From Methylobacterium fujisawaense (GTDB lineage: Bacteria > Pseudomonadota > Alphaproteobacteria > Rhizobiales > Beijerinckiaceae): DNA of 59,994 nucleotides. Under the pieces are notes generated by a model. That model made no database searches. It saw nothing but the letters and a program-made list of their open reading frames with translations, and was not told the origin of the DNA. The position numbers and the translations under genes are program-made. How positions within the stretch are numbered: the first letter of the stretch is position 1; the number at the start of each line of letters is the position of its first letter. Positions 43,317 through 52,908 of the stretch are shown here, piece by piece. The stretch is from contig NZ_JACJIM010000013.1 of the NCBI RefSeq assembly GCF_014138435.1, positions 1 through 59,994 on the forward strand, given 5' to 3'.

Positions 43317-44468
43317 ATGACCGACGCTATCACTCCCTTCCCGATCCGGGTCGCCGACGCCGACCTGACCGACCTGTCCGACCGCCTCGCCCGCACCCGC
43401 TGGCCCGATGCCGGCACCGTCACCGACGGGAGCCAAGGTCCGACCGTGCACGCCATCCGCCGTCTGGTCGGCCGCTGGCACGATGGCTACGATTGGCGGG
43501 TGGCAGAAGCCCTCATCAACGGCTGGGGCAGCAGCCGCACCGTTATCGACGGCCTCGGCATCCACTTCCTGCATGTCCGCTCGCCCGAGCCCGATGCCCA
43601 ACCGCTCTTGCTGGCGCATGGCTGGCCAGGCTCGATCCTGGAGTTCCGCGACGTGATCGGGCCGCTGACCGACCCTGCGGCGCATGGCGGAAATCCGCGG
43701 TGTGCGTTCCACCTCGTGATCCCGTCGATGCCGGGGTTCGGATTCTCCGACAAGCCGACCGGGCCAGGTTGGAACGTCGGCCGCATCGCTGGCGCCGATG
43801 TCGAGCTGATGCAGAGGCTGGGCTATGGCGACCGGTGGTTCGCCCAGGGCGGCGATTGGGGTGCGGCCGTGGTGACGGTGCTGGCGCACATGCGCGCGCC
43901 CGGCCTCGCCGGCATCCACCTGAATATGGTCATGTTCCAGCCGACAGAGGACGAGATCGCGGACGCGACGCCGGAGGAGCAGGCGATGCTGTCCGGCATG
44001 GCGCGATACGACCGGGTGCAGTCGGGTTACATGAAGCTGCAGAACACGCGTCCGCAGTCGGTCGGATTTGCGCTGGCGGACTCGCCGGTGGGGCTGGCGG
44101 CCTGGATCTACGCGCTGTTTCAGGACGTGACCGACAGCGGCGGCGAGCCCGAGCGCGTGATCCCGCTGGACCACATGCTCGACGACATCATGCTCTACTG
44201 GCTGCCGAACGCCGGAGCCAGCTCGGCGCGGTTCTATTGGGACAACGCGCAAGGCCAAGCGGGTATGCCGAGCGAACCCATGCCGCTGCCAGCCGGCGTC
44301 AGTGTGTTCCCCGGTGAGGTGATGCGGCTGTCACGGCGCTGGGCGGAAAAGCGTTTCGTGGACCTGCGTCATTACAACCGGCCCCCAAGGGGCGGACATT
44401 TCGCGGCCATGGAGAACCCTTCGGCCTTGGTCGCAGATGTGCGCGCGACGTTCGCGAAGGTCGGATAG
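43317..44468 (+). CDS. Epoxide hydrolase (EHN domain plus alpha/beta hydrolase)
   Basis: A 383-residue hydrolase opening epoxides by an alkyl-enzyme mechanism. The EHN domain occupies about 1-110 and the alpha/beta fold follows. HGWPGS (101-106) is the oxyanion motif, Asp180 in QGGDWGA the nucleophile and the His in RGGHFAAME near 365 the general base. Motifs PSMPGFGFSDKP and WNVGRIA are typical of the juvenile-hormone/bacterial EH group. It shares a transcript with the frameshifted reductase. Start at 43317; an in-frame ATG is not available closer to a better ribosome site. Confidence 0.93.
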   Translation: MTDAITPFPIRVADADLTDLSDRLARTRWPDAGTVTDGSQGPTVHAIRRLVGRWHDGYDWRVAEALINGWGSSRTVIDGLGIHFLHVRSPEPDAQPLLLAHGWPGSILEFRDVIGPLTDPAAHGGNPRCAFHLVIPSMPGFGFSDKPTGPGWNVGRIAGADVELMQRLGYGDRWFAQGGDWGAAVVTVLAHMRAPGLAGIHLNMVMFQPTEDEIADATPEEQAMLSGMARYDRVQSGYMKLQNTRPQSVGFALADSPVGLAAWIYALFQDVTDSGGEPERVIPLDHMLDDIMLYWLPNAGASSARFYWDNAQGQAGMPSEPMPLPAGVSVFPGEVMRLSRRWAEKRFVDLRHYNRPPRGGHFAAMENPSALVADVRATFAKVG

Positions 44469-44736
44469 TTCCAGGTGGCTCGGCCGCCACGCGAGGTCAT
44501 CATCGTGGTCCAGTGCGCGTCCGCATCCCCGTCTGATGCGTCCGATCTCTGTCCGCTTCGAACTTGCGTCGCCCAGCACCGAGAAGGACCGCTTTCGGGA
44601 CGTAGCAACGGCTGTCGGGACGGTCGATATGGGTCGTTTGGAGACGGTCCGCTTTTGGACGAAAGTGGCGAAAGTAGATGCCCCACGGCATCCAATCGAC
44701 CGCGATGGGTTTTGGTGAGGTCGGCAGCAGCCTTTC
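44469..44736. other. Intergenic region with dispersed repeat copies
   Basis: About 268 bases between the convergent epoxide hydrolase and autotransporter genes. It holds GTCCGCTT at 44551 and 44647 and the AAGTGGCG/AAAGTAGATG type sequence that accompanies the repeat elsewhere. No terminator with a clear U-tract was identified. Confidence 0.5.
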
Positions 44737-47700
44737 TCAGAAGCGCAGCTGCATCCGAGCAGTCCCCGCATGCGAGAGGAAGTGGTCTCCGACTTGACCT
44801 TGATACTCGCCGGTCACCTCGATGCCGCCACCGAGGCTGACCTGAAAACCCAGCCCCACTTCGCCGAGGCGATCGGGGATCGATGATTCCGTAGCGAACA
44901 GGCCCAGCGCGCCGGTCCCGTTAAAGCTCGCCTTGCCGGTGAAATGGTCGTCCGACAGGAGTGTCACGCCAAGGGTGCCGTAGGGGCGGACCCAGCGCCC
45001 CCCGTCGAGGTCGATCCGGCCGCCGATCTCCATCATCGGGCTGAATGCCACCAGCGTCTTGGCCACCGGCCGCATGTCGAGGTTGAAGCCCGGCGCCCCG
45101 GTCTCGGAATAGGCAGGGCTGTAGCTGTAGAGCAGGTCCAGATCCGCGTAGGGCTTGAGATACCAGTCGCCGAACAAGACTTGGTAGCTCGCCCGCAGCC
45201 GACCGCCCGCGGTGAGGATTCCGGACTTGCTGCGCGCCGTGGCGGTAGCCCCACCAAAATCGATCAGGCGTTTGTTGTCGGCCCAGGAATAACCAAGATT
45301 GGCCGAAGCTGCGAGCAGCCAGGGGCCAATCTGGTGCTTGAGCGCCGCAGAGACATCGGCGGCATCGCTCGTTGTCCCGGTGATCCGGTCGGGGTCGCTC
45401 TGGATCGCCCGTGTGTAGGCGCCAGTGAGGCCGAAGAACCAGTCCGGGGCGAACTCGGTCTGAAGTCCGCTTTGGTAGCTGAGGGCGGTCTGACGGTAGC
45501 CAACGTCGTCCGCGGTGGCGGATTGGGTCGTGTGAGCGCTGGTGATGCGCCCCCAGACGCATTCACCCTCACGCAGGAGCGTACCGGTTCCCGTGAACGC
45601 CGGGCAACTCATGGCGCGCTGGAGACCCTTGCGGGTATCGAGCGTCCGGTCGGTCAGGTTGTCCTGGTTGGATTCTGGCTTCAACTCGTCCAGGGCGGCG
45701 GCATAGGCCTTCGAGCTGTCGACGGAGAGGAAGCGTCCGTAGAGCGTGCCCAGCTTCGTCGTGTTTCCATCCCAGGCATCCTGCAGGCCTTGCGCCACGC
45801 TGCGCTGGTCCTCGGTCAGGGTCACGCCGACCGGCGCCGTGAAATGAGCCTGCGGCACCAGCGCGATGCTGTTCCCCGTCGAGACGATCGTCCAGGAGAT
45901 TGGGATGGCCCCCGAGCTGATGCTGCTTCCGGTGGCGCTGGCGCCGACGTTCTCCACTTGGCCGGCCCTGAGGAAAGTGTAGCGGCCGGGCGAGAGACCA
46001 TCGATCACGTGCGGCTCGACCACGCCCCTCAGGGAGGCGGTGCCGGTGACGGTCAGAAGATCGTTCCGCAAGGCGGGATCTGTCGCCAGCGGTGCGATAT
46101 CGACCAACAGGCGCCCGGACTCGGTCTGCTCGAAATTGCCGGTTATCGTCGCCCGGGCGACTTTGCCGACCCCGCCGATGTCGAGGATGGCGCCGTTGCG
46201 CAGGCGGCCGCCATCTCCCAGGGCGATGACACCGTCGGGACCGGTGCGCAGGATCGCCGAAGCTGCGCCGTCGAATCCGTTGTCGAACAGGACGCGACCC
46301 GTCTGCCCTCCGCCTGTGAGGTCGACGTCACCGATCAGCGTACCGCGATTGGTGATCGTGCCGGTGGTGAACGCGCCGACGATCGCCCGGCCCGAGGCGG
46401 CGCTGACCACGGCGCCCTCCTCGATGGCGATCCTATTGTCGTGCCCACCCTCGACGCGCATCGCCGCGCCCGCGCCGCTGCCGCCAGTGACGAGGCCGCT
46501 GACCCGGATGACGATCTTGCCGCTGCGGCTCGGATCGGGCTCGAGGCTACCATCGGTCCGCTGGACGCCGGATTGCGCCAGGATCGCGTGGGCGTCCAGG
46601 CCGGACGCGATGATCGACCCGGCCGACTCGATGGAGATATCGCCGCCGCTCCCGGTTACGGCGCGGCTTCGCACGGGCTGCATCGCCGTCTCGCCGGACA
46701 GGCCGACGAGGAGCCCGCCACCTCCGCCGAGGCTCTGAGCGACGATGCCGTGGGATTGCGTGCCCGCGGTGTGGATGACGGAGCCCTGCTCCAGGTTGAC
46801 CCTGACCGCACCGCCGGAGCCGCTACTGCCGTCCGCCAGTCCGTAGGGGATCGCGTAGCCCATGGCCTGATGGGCGCCGCCGTAGCCGCCGCCACCGCCG
46901 ATCGACTGCAAGAGCAGGGCCGGTGCCGCGTCGCCGGTGGTCAGGATCTGCGCGCTCGCCCCCATCCTGACCTGGATCGAACCGCCATCGCCAGCGGCAC
47001 CACCCGTGCCGCCCAGCCCGAACGTATATTTATGGCCGCCCGGTCCCGCCGCCACGGAGGCGAGCCCGCCGCCGCCGCCGATGCTCTGGGCAAGGATGCC
47101 GACCGCGCCGAAGCCGCTCGTGGCGACTGTGCCGTCCTGAACGATCCGCACGGTGCCGCCATTGCCCGCCATGGCTCCGGAGCCGCCGAGCGTCAGGCTG
47201 CCGGACTTGGCCGAGACGGAGGCAGGATCCTCCGGCGGTGCGATCTGTACGATGTCGAGCGCTGCGAGCAGCGCATCCGTCAGCGCCTTGGCATCGCTCT
47301 TCGTGTCATCCTTGGCGCCACTCTTGGCGTCGCTCCCGGAGCCGTCCTTGGTCGTGCCATCGTCAGCCGCGTCGTCGCCAGCCGGTGCGGCGAAGCTGCC
47401 GCCGCCGCCGCCGATGCTCTGAGCGACAACGGCATGCGCCTCGATCCCGGCCGTCGCGATGGTGCCGCGGTTTTCGATCGTGACGTCGCCGCCATGCGCG
47501 CCGACACCGCCGCGGCCGCCGACGTTCAGATTGAGTGTCAAACCCTTGTTGACTTGGCTGTCGACGCTGGCGCCGACACCGGTCCCGCCGCCGCCGCCGA
47601 TGCTCTGCGCGTAGAGGCCGTAGGCTGCATTGCCCTCTGTAGCGACCGTACCGAGGTTGAGGATCCCCACAGGACCGCCAGTATTGCCCGTGCCGCCCGA

Positions 47701-50700
47701 GCCGCCGACGGTCGCCGCGATGTTGGTCGCATTGGTGGCCTGTGCGAACGAAACGCCGCCCTGGCCGCCGCCACCGCCGATGCTCTGCGCCATGATCCCG
47801 TGAGCGGAGGCTCCAAGGGTCGTGATCGTCCCCTCGTTCTTGACGTTGACCTCGCCACCGGAGCCTCCGCTTGCCCCGTCGCCGCCGAGAGCCAAAGTTG
47901 CCGAGACATTGGGCAGCTTGGTCCCGGTCTTCTTCTGTGTGTCCAGGTAGTTTGAGATGCCGGTCGAGTAGGATTTCAGCGCCTTGCCGAAATCCGATTT
48001 CTTCAGCTTGTCAGCGAGCCCCTTGTAGGTGTCGCTGGCCTTGATGTCCTTGAGGAATTGTTCAAGCGATTTCCTGTCGTCCTTGTTATTTTTGTCGGCG
48101 GCCCACTGCTGATACGCTTCGACGCCGATCGCCTGCTTGATCTGTTGCCAGATCTCCCCGACGGCGTCGGGCGCGACATCCGTTCCGGCCGCGAGGCTGC
48201 CCCCCGTACCGCCGCCGCCGCCGATGCTCTGGGCAAGGATCCCGTGTGCGCCGTCACCCGAGGTCGCGACCGTGCCGGTCGCGGCGTTGAAGACAGCCAC
48301 TGGGCCGCCCATGCTACCGGTCCCGCCGGATCCGCCAAGCTGTCGGGTGATTTTGAACGTACCCGTGGCGGCACCCGACACCTCGCCGCCGTTGCCGCCG
48401 CCGCCGCCGATGCTGTGGGCCTGGATGCCGGTCGCGTTCGAACCGCCGGTCAAGACCGTGCCTTCGTTCGTGACCCGGACGGTACCGCCGCGGTTGCCGA
48501 CGCCGCCTGAGCCGCCAACGGTATCGCTCACCGACAGGGTGTCGGCGATCGGGAGCTTGCCGAGAACTTCGTTGAGGGTCTTGTCGAAGGAGACTCCGGA
48601 CGTCGCGACTGCCGAGGCCGGCCCGGCATTACCACCGCCGCCGCCGACGCTCAGCGCGAGGACGCCGATCGCAGCGTCGCCTCCGGTCGTGACGCGACCC
48701 GCCTGAGTGACGGTCACGTCGCCGCCGGTACCACCGCCTCCACCCTCCCCACCGCTCCGATCGCGGTTCTTCCCGCCGATGCCCCGGGTGATGGCGATGT
48801 TCTGGCGCAGGCTCAAGGTGTTGCTCGTCGCGGTCGCGCCACCGCCGGTTCCGCCGCCGCCACCGATGCTCAGGGCCTCGATGCCGGACGCGCCGTCGCC
48901 GGAGGTCCGCACGGTCCCGCGATTGGTGATGGTAGCGCTGCCGCCGTTGCCGCCGCCGCCGCCCGTGCCGCCGAGGATCGTGGTGGCAGCCACAGCCATC
49001 TGCTGCGGCGGTGCGACGGCCAGCGCGTAGGCCGTCGCACCGCCGCCGATTCCGCCGCCGCCGCCAACGCTGAGGGCGAGGAGGCCGGTCGCCCCATCGC
49101 CGTAAGTGGTAACGAGGCCGGTGTTGGCGACACGCGCTGCGCCGCCCGCGCCACCATCCCCTCCCGAACCGCCGATCGCGGTGGAGAACGCGAAGCTCGG
49201 CAGCGCCTTGCCGGTCGGGGTCACGAGGGGTGCCGTGATCGCTTGCGCGTTGGCCAGGCCGCCCACGCCGCCGCCGCCGCCGATGCTGAGCGCCGCGAGG
49301 CCGTCCGCGCCGAGGCCGACGGTCGTGACCGTGCTGCCGCTCTCGATGACGGCGGAGCCGCCCTGTCCGCCTCGGCCTCCGCTCCCGCCGATCGCCCACG
49401 ACGCCGAAAGCCCTACACCCACCGCCTTGGTCCTGGCCTCGCCGCCGGCACCGCCGCCGCCGCCGATGCTCTGAACCAGCACGGCCGTCGCGCCGTCACC
49501 GCCGGTCTCGACCGTACCGCCGACGCCCGTGAAGCGGGCGAGGCCGCCATCGCCGCCGCCGCCGCCGCTGCCGCCCAGGCCGACAGAGAAGAAGGCATTC
49601 GCCGTGAACGCGTCGCCGCCGATGCCGCCGCTGCCGCCGATGCTCTGGACGAGGGCGCCGTATGCGGCGTCACCCGCGGTCACGATCCTGCCGCCGGCAT
49701 CGACGATCTCGGCGGTGGCGCCTCTCCCCCCGGTGCCACCGGTACCGCCGGTGGAGAACCACAGCGTCCTGCCCCCGGCACCGCCGCCATTTGCCTCGGA
49801 CCTCACGGCCAGGGGCGAGAGGGGCAGGGCCGTGTCGGCGCTGCCGCCACCGATGCTCTGCGCGACCAGACCGATCGCCCCGGTACCGCCGGTCGTCACG
49901 GTGCCGCTGTTGGTCAATGTCACTGATCCGCCCGTGGCGGCATCCCCACCCTTGCCGCCGCCGAAGATGCCGTCGCCGCCCCTGCCGCCGGGGCCGCCGA
50001 CCGACTGCGCAACGATGCCCAGGGCATAATCGCCCTGCGTGACCACGGTGCCGCGCTGGATCACCGTGACGGTGCCGCCGTCGCCGCCTCGGGCTCCATC
50101 CCGTCCACCTGCATCGCCCTGGCTTCCGCCTCGACCGCCGATGCTCTGGACGAGGGCGCCGAAGGCATAGTCGCCAGCCGTCCTGATCGTGCCGGCCATG
50201 TCGAGGCGCGCAGGGCCACCGATGCCGCCCTGCGTCACCTCGGGCTTGCTGTAGGCGGTTCCTGTTCCGCGGTTGCCGCCTGCGCCGCCGATGGACTCGA
50301 CGATCGCCGCAGTAGCACCGGCACCGTCGGTGCTCACCTGCCCGGACGGCGTCACGACGAGCGAAGCCGACCCGCCGGTCCCGCCCTTCCGGAACGCAGT
50401 CTGGTCGGCGGCAACCCCGCCTGAGCCGGCATTTCCCCCGGTGGCGCTCACTCGCACGCCAAGGAAGGCTTGCCCCACGGTCGAGACCATGGACGAAACG
50501 GTGAGCGCAACTGGGCCGGCATCTCCGCCGCCGCCGAAGTTCGTGAGGGCGAATCCGCCATCCCCGCCCCGGGAAAAAACGAGGAACCGGGGAATGGGCT
50601 TGAATTCCGGCCGAGCGCCGCTGCTGACTTGGTCGCCCAGTCCGGCGACGTCCTCCAACAACGTTACCGAGACGGCACCGCCGGCGCCTCCGTTGGCGCC

Positions 50701-51120
50701 GAAAACCGAACCGAGGCCAAAATCGTCGCCTCGTCCACCGCGTCCGCCCTTCGAGCCAATTTGGAGCGTCACGGCGGGATCAAGCCCGGCGGCTGCGGTA
50801 TCGACATCGATCAAGGTCAGATCGCCGCCAGCCTGGCCGGGCGTGGCAGAAGTGTTCCGCCCAATGATGACGACTTTGCCATCCCGGCCATCTGCGCCGA
50901 TGACCACTTGGGGTTGGGATTGCTCGGCGGCGTGCGCAGAGAAGCTGACGATCAATGCCAGGGTGGTGGTGGCCGTAACCAGAAATCGTTCGCGGCTACG
51001 GACCGTCCCGTGGCAAATTAAAACAGTTGGCTGACCTGACAGAGACGGCATCGAGAAAAGGCTCTTTGCTCGCACGGATCCGCACATCTGCGCAGCCCTC
51101 AGCGAGAGGGTTGGGGTCAT
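44737..51120 (-). CDS. Giant autotransporter with glycine-rich passenger repeats
   Basis: A 2,127-residue outer-membrane autotransporter. The N-terminus has a long signal with a hydrophobic core (FLVTATTTLALIVSFSAHA) after about 45 residues. The passenger contains 18 copies of a unit ending in xxxQSIGGGGGxGG (variants SVGG, SLGG), spaced mostly 60-90 residues apart, each preceded by a hydrophobic strand. Two unlike segments interrupt it: a lysine/aspartate-rich helical stretch (DNA about 47905-48190; KQAIGVEAYQQWAADKN...) and an acidic-lysine linker (about 47220-47390). The last 280 residues are an autotransporter beta-barrel ending in the phenylalanine GTARMQLRF. Start taken at 51120; no ribosome site is obvious, and a Met at 51051 is possible. 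Role in adhesion or biofilm is inferred from the family. Confidence 0.93.
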   Translation of the reverse strand: MTPTLSLRAAQMCGSVRAKSLFSMPSLSGQPTVLICHGTVRSRERFLVTATTTLALIVSFSAHAAEQSQPQVVIGADGRDGKVVIIGRNTSATPGQAGGDLTLIDVDTAAAGLDPAVTLQIGSKGGRGGRGDDFGLGSVFGANGGAGGAVSVTLLEDVAGLGDQVSSGARPEFKPIPRFLVFSRGGDGGFALTNFGGGGDAGPVALTVSSMVSTVGQAFLGVRVSATGGNAGSGGVAADQTAFRKGGTGGSASLVVTPSGQVSTDGAGATAAIVESIGGAGGNRGTGTAYSKPEVTQGGIGGPARLDMAGTIRTAGDYAFGALVQSIGGRGGSQGDAGGRDGARGGDGGTVTVIQRGTVVTQGDYALGIVAQSVGGPGGRGGDGIFGGGKGGDAATGGSVTLTNSGTVTTGGTGAIGLVAQSIGGGSADTALPLSPLAVRSEANGGGAGGRTLWFSTGGTGGTGGRGATAEIVDAGGRIVTAGDAAYGALVQSIGGSGGIGGDAFTANAFFSVGLGGSGGGGGDGGLARFTGVGGTVETGGDGATAVLVQSIGGGGGAGGEARTKAVGVGLSASWAIGGSGGRGGQGGSAVIESGSTVTTVGLGADGLAALSIGGGGGVGGLANAQAITAPLVTPTGKALPSFAFSTAIGGSGGDGGAGGAARVANTGLVTTYGDGATGLLALSVGGGGGIGGGATAYALAVAPPQQMAVAATTILGGTGGGGGNGGSATITNRGTVRTSGDGASGIEALSIGGGGGTGGGATATSNTLSLRQNIAITRGIGGKNRDRSGGEGGGGGTGGDVTVTQAGRVTTGGDAAIGVLALSVGGGGGNAGPASAVATSGVSFDKTLNEVLGKLPIADTLSVSDTVGGSGGVGNRGGTVRVTNEGTVLTGGSNATGIQAHSIGGGGGNGGEVSGAATGTFKITRQLGGSGGTGSMGGPVAVFNAATGTVATSGDGAHGILAQSIGGGGGTGGSLAAGTDVAPDAVGEIWQQIKQAIGVEAYQQWAADKNNKDDRKSLEQFLKDIKASDTYKGLADKLKKSDFGKALKSYSTGISNYLDTQKKTGTKLPNVSATLALGGDGASGGSGGEVNVKNEGTITTLGASAHGIMAQSIGGGGGQGGVSFAQATNATNIAATVGGSGGTGNTGGPVGILNLGTVATEGNAAYGLYAQSIGGGGGTGVGASVDSQVNKGLTLNLNVGGRGGVGAHGGDVTIENRGTIATAGIEAHAVVAQSIGGGGGSFAAPAGDDAADDGTTKDGSGSDAKSGAKDDTKSDAKALTDALLAALDIVQIAPPEDPASVSAKSGSLTLGGSGAMAGNGGTVRIVQDGTVATSGFGAVGILAQSIGGGGGLASVAAGPGGHKYTFGLGGTGGAAGDGGSIQVRMGASAQILTTGDAAPALLLQSIGGGGGYGGAHQAMGYAIPYGLADGSSGSGGAVRVNLEQGSVIHTAGTQSHGIVAQSLGGGGGLLVGLSGETAMQPVRSRAVTGSGGDISIESAGSIIASGLDAHAILAQSGVQRTDGSLEPDPSRSGKIVIRVSGLVTGGSGAGAAMRVEGGHDNRIAIEEGAVVSAASGRAIVGAFTTGTITNRGTLIGDVDLTGGGQTGRVLFDNGFDGAASAILRTGPDGVIALGDGGRLRNGAILDIGGVGKVARATITGNFEQTESGRLLVDIAPLATDPALRNDLLTVTGTASLRGVVEPHVIDGLSPGRYTFLRAGQVENVGASATGSSISSGAIPISWTIVSTGNSIALVPQAHFTAPVGVTLTEDQRSVAQGLQDAWDGNTTKLGTLYGRFLSVDSSKAYAAALDELKPESNQDNLTDRTLDTRKGLQRAMSCPAFTGTGTLLREGECVWGRITSAHTTQSATADDVGYRQTALSYQSGLQTEFAPDWFFGLTGAYTRAIQSDPDRITGTTSDAADVSAALKHQIGPWLLAASANLGYSWADNKRLIDFGGATATARSKSGILTAGGRLRASYQVLFGDWYLKPYADLDLLYSYSPAYSETGAPGFNLDMRPVAKTLVAFSPMMEIGGRIDLDGGRWVRPYGTLGVTLLSDDHFTGKASFNGTGALGLFATESSIPDRLGEVGLGFQVSLGGGIEVTGEYQGQVGDHFLSHAGTARMQLRF

Positions 51121-51536
51121 CGGTGCACGGATTGCCCGTCATCGAGGCCGCCCAATTCGACGAATGTTTTCCTCAAAGATGGTTAACAAAATCTTTACGA
51201 CAGACCCATTCCCGTAAGCCTGGCAGAACATCTTCAGGGCGGCCATCGATTAATGGCTGTATAATTCGACATCGACGCAATGATGGAGAACAATTCCGAA
51301 TATCAATTGCTGACCGCGCGGGGACAAGGCGCGGTCTGACATCAACGGGGAGGCTGGGTCGATAGTGGCCATTTGCTACCGCGTTGAGCTTCATCTCATA
51401 CGCGCGCGTTATTCGAACGGTTGGCTGGGATCGCGATCGGAAGTGGATTCTCCATCCGGAAGCGGACCTTCCGCATGCGACCCAACCCGGGCACTTGGAC
51501 CGTCGTTTGCGGTTCTCCAAAGCGGCCGCTGGTCAC
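51121..51536. other. Intergenic region upstream of the autotransporter
   Basis: About 415 bases with the promoter for the autotransporter; the segment 51165-51300 is AT-richer than its surroundings. AAGCGGAC at 51460-51467 belongs to the dispersed repeat. No gene is supported. Confidence 0.45.
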
Positions 51537-52070
51537 TCAGGAAATCAGCCGATCAGCCAAGGCTGCAGCTTCGACTGCGTCGATCCATGCACTCTTGCAT
51601 GCGCCATACGCGTGAGAGTTTTCGGGGTGAAGCGCTCGGCACCTGACTTTCTCATGCGCATAGGATGCGACGAGGTCTGGTCTCTTCCGAAGGTAGTCGC
51701 GAAAGACGAGGTGGCGCTCGATATCGGGAGATCCCTTGGCGAAGCAGTGCAGTTGTACGAGCCGCCGCCCAGAATGGCACTCGTCCTTCGTCGCGTAGCG
51801 CCGCCCCGGCAGTCCGAACTCGCCCCACCATGCGAAGCCGACTGCTTCGAGGTCATTTCTGCGCCGATCCAGGTCATGGAGGTCGCCGACGACCGGCATG
51901 AGATCCAAAATGGGCTTTGCTGCCAGACCTGGGATAGCGGTCGATCCGATATGGTGGACGGCAAGTAAGATTGGATTGAGCGCGATGCGCAGGATCGCGG
52001 CCTGCGCCTCAGCCGCTTCTGACCAGCAGGGGTTGTGTTCGGCCAACTCGACCTTGAATGGGGGCGGCAT
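51537..52070 (-). CDS. GrpB-family protein (UPF0157)
   Basis: A 177-residue protein of the GrpB/UPF0157 family, a nucleotidyltransferase-like fold of unknown function. Family parts: VHHIGSTAIPGLAAKPILDLMPVV at about 37-60, AWWGEFGLPGRRYATKDE and HLVFRDYLRKRPDLVASYAHEK. The start at 52070 makes its ATG overlap the TGA of the upstream gene (TGATG), so the two are translated as a pair. No known pathway. Confidence 0.88.
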   Translation of the reverse strand: MPPPFKVELAEHNPCWSEAAEAQAAILRIALNPILLAVHHIGSTAIPGLAAKPILDLMPVVGDLHDLDRRRNDLEAVGFAWWGEFGLPGRRYATKDECHSGRRLVQLHCFAKGSPDIERHLVFRDYLRKRPDLVASYAHEKVRCRALHPENSHAYGACKSAWIDAVEAAALADRLIS

Positions 52071-52735
52071 CAGATGTTCAACAACGTGCGCCCGCGCGCG
52101 GCGTCGATGACCACATGTGCGGGAACGTTGATCCATGCGTCACCGATTAGGTCGGCCCCTGCTTCCAGCCAATCGCCCACGATATGGTAGCCCAGGGTGT
52201 AGCCGAGCCAGCGCGGATACCGTCCCCCGAAGCCGAAGAACCACGCACGGTGGTCGTGCTCGTTGCCGACGAGCGTCGCGTTGTCCGGCAAGTTGGCCGC
52301 GAGCACCTCGTTGGTGACGGCACATTCCCACGGCTCGGGCTGCGAGGTGAACAGGCGGCTCACGAACTGCCCCGCCAAGCCCTCGCTCACCAGGGCCTCA
52401 CCCAGCGTCCAGCCGTAGCCGGGTCCAGCCATGCGCAAGCAGTGGTGGGCCTCGTGCGCCACAGTCCGGCGCAGGTCCCCATTACGCAGCGCGCGTGAGA
52501 AGTTGGGGTTGTCGGGGTCGATAGTCAGGGAGAACAGGCCAGGTCGCATCGCCAATCCCGTCGTGCCAGTCTCCGGGATCACCGCGCCGGGCAGGCGTTG
52601 CACGAGAATGTCGAGCGGCGACACCGGCAAGACGCCCGCTATAGCCTTTCGAGCGATCTCGACCTCTTCGGCGATGGTGCTACGCCAGGGATCCAGATCG
52701 CCGGACGCCTCAAGCCAATGTAGCCGCCACGTCAT
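52070..52735 (-). CDS. Putative Zn-dependent protease (DUF2268-like)
   Basis: A 221-residue protein with a gluzincin-like HEAHH motif (RTVAHEAHHCLRMAGPGYG at about 91-109) followed by GEALVSEGLAGQFV, where the second Glu is the third metal ligand as in the DUF2268 group. No signal peptide is seen. A cytoplasmic peptidase or a toxin/stress protease is possible; there is nothing to define a substrate. ATG at 52735. Next to the GrpB-like gene with a 1-base overlap. Confidence 0.8.
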   Translation of the reverse strand: MTWRLHWLEASGDLDPWRSTIAEEVEIARKAIAGVLPVSPLDILVQRLPGAVIPETGTTGLAMRPGLFSLTIDPDNPNFSRALRNGDLRRTVAHEAHHCLRMAGPGYGWTLGEALVSEGLAGQFVSRLFTSQPEPWECAVTNEVLAANLPDNATLVGNEHDHRAWFFGFGGRYPRWLGYTLGYHIVGDWLEAGADLIGDAWINVPAHVVIDAARGRTLLNI

Positions 52736-52908
52736 CCTGAACCTCGTCGGGCTCCTTAGCCTCATCCTGCCGTTGGTGGCAGGACGGGACAACCCGCCTA
52801 CGTCTTGGAGATGGGCGCGGCGGCGACGTCCGCTTCACGCCATTGTCGCCCGACAGCGGACCGGCAGAAATCCACCCAAAGCACTCGGCCGCGTGCTCAA
52901 GGAGCGGT
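52736..52908. other. Intergenic region
   Basis: It contains GTCCGCTT at 52828-52835 with an AGCGGACC about 18 bases later, another copy of the dispersed inverted repeat. Confidence 0.55.

Noticed and set aside
44944..47955. 1,003-codon open frame on the plus strand, antisense to the autotransporter
   Set aside because: It mirrors the repeated GC-rich codons of the minus-strand gene, which has a complete signal, repeats and beta-barrel; the antisense translation is low complexity with no family.
46700..49700. CRISPR-like regular repeats (CCGCCGCCGCCGATGCTCTG)
   Set aside because: These are codons for the QSIGGGGG repeats of the autotransporter; spacing follows protein units and no unique spacers or cas genes are present.
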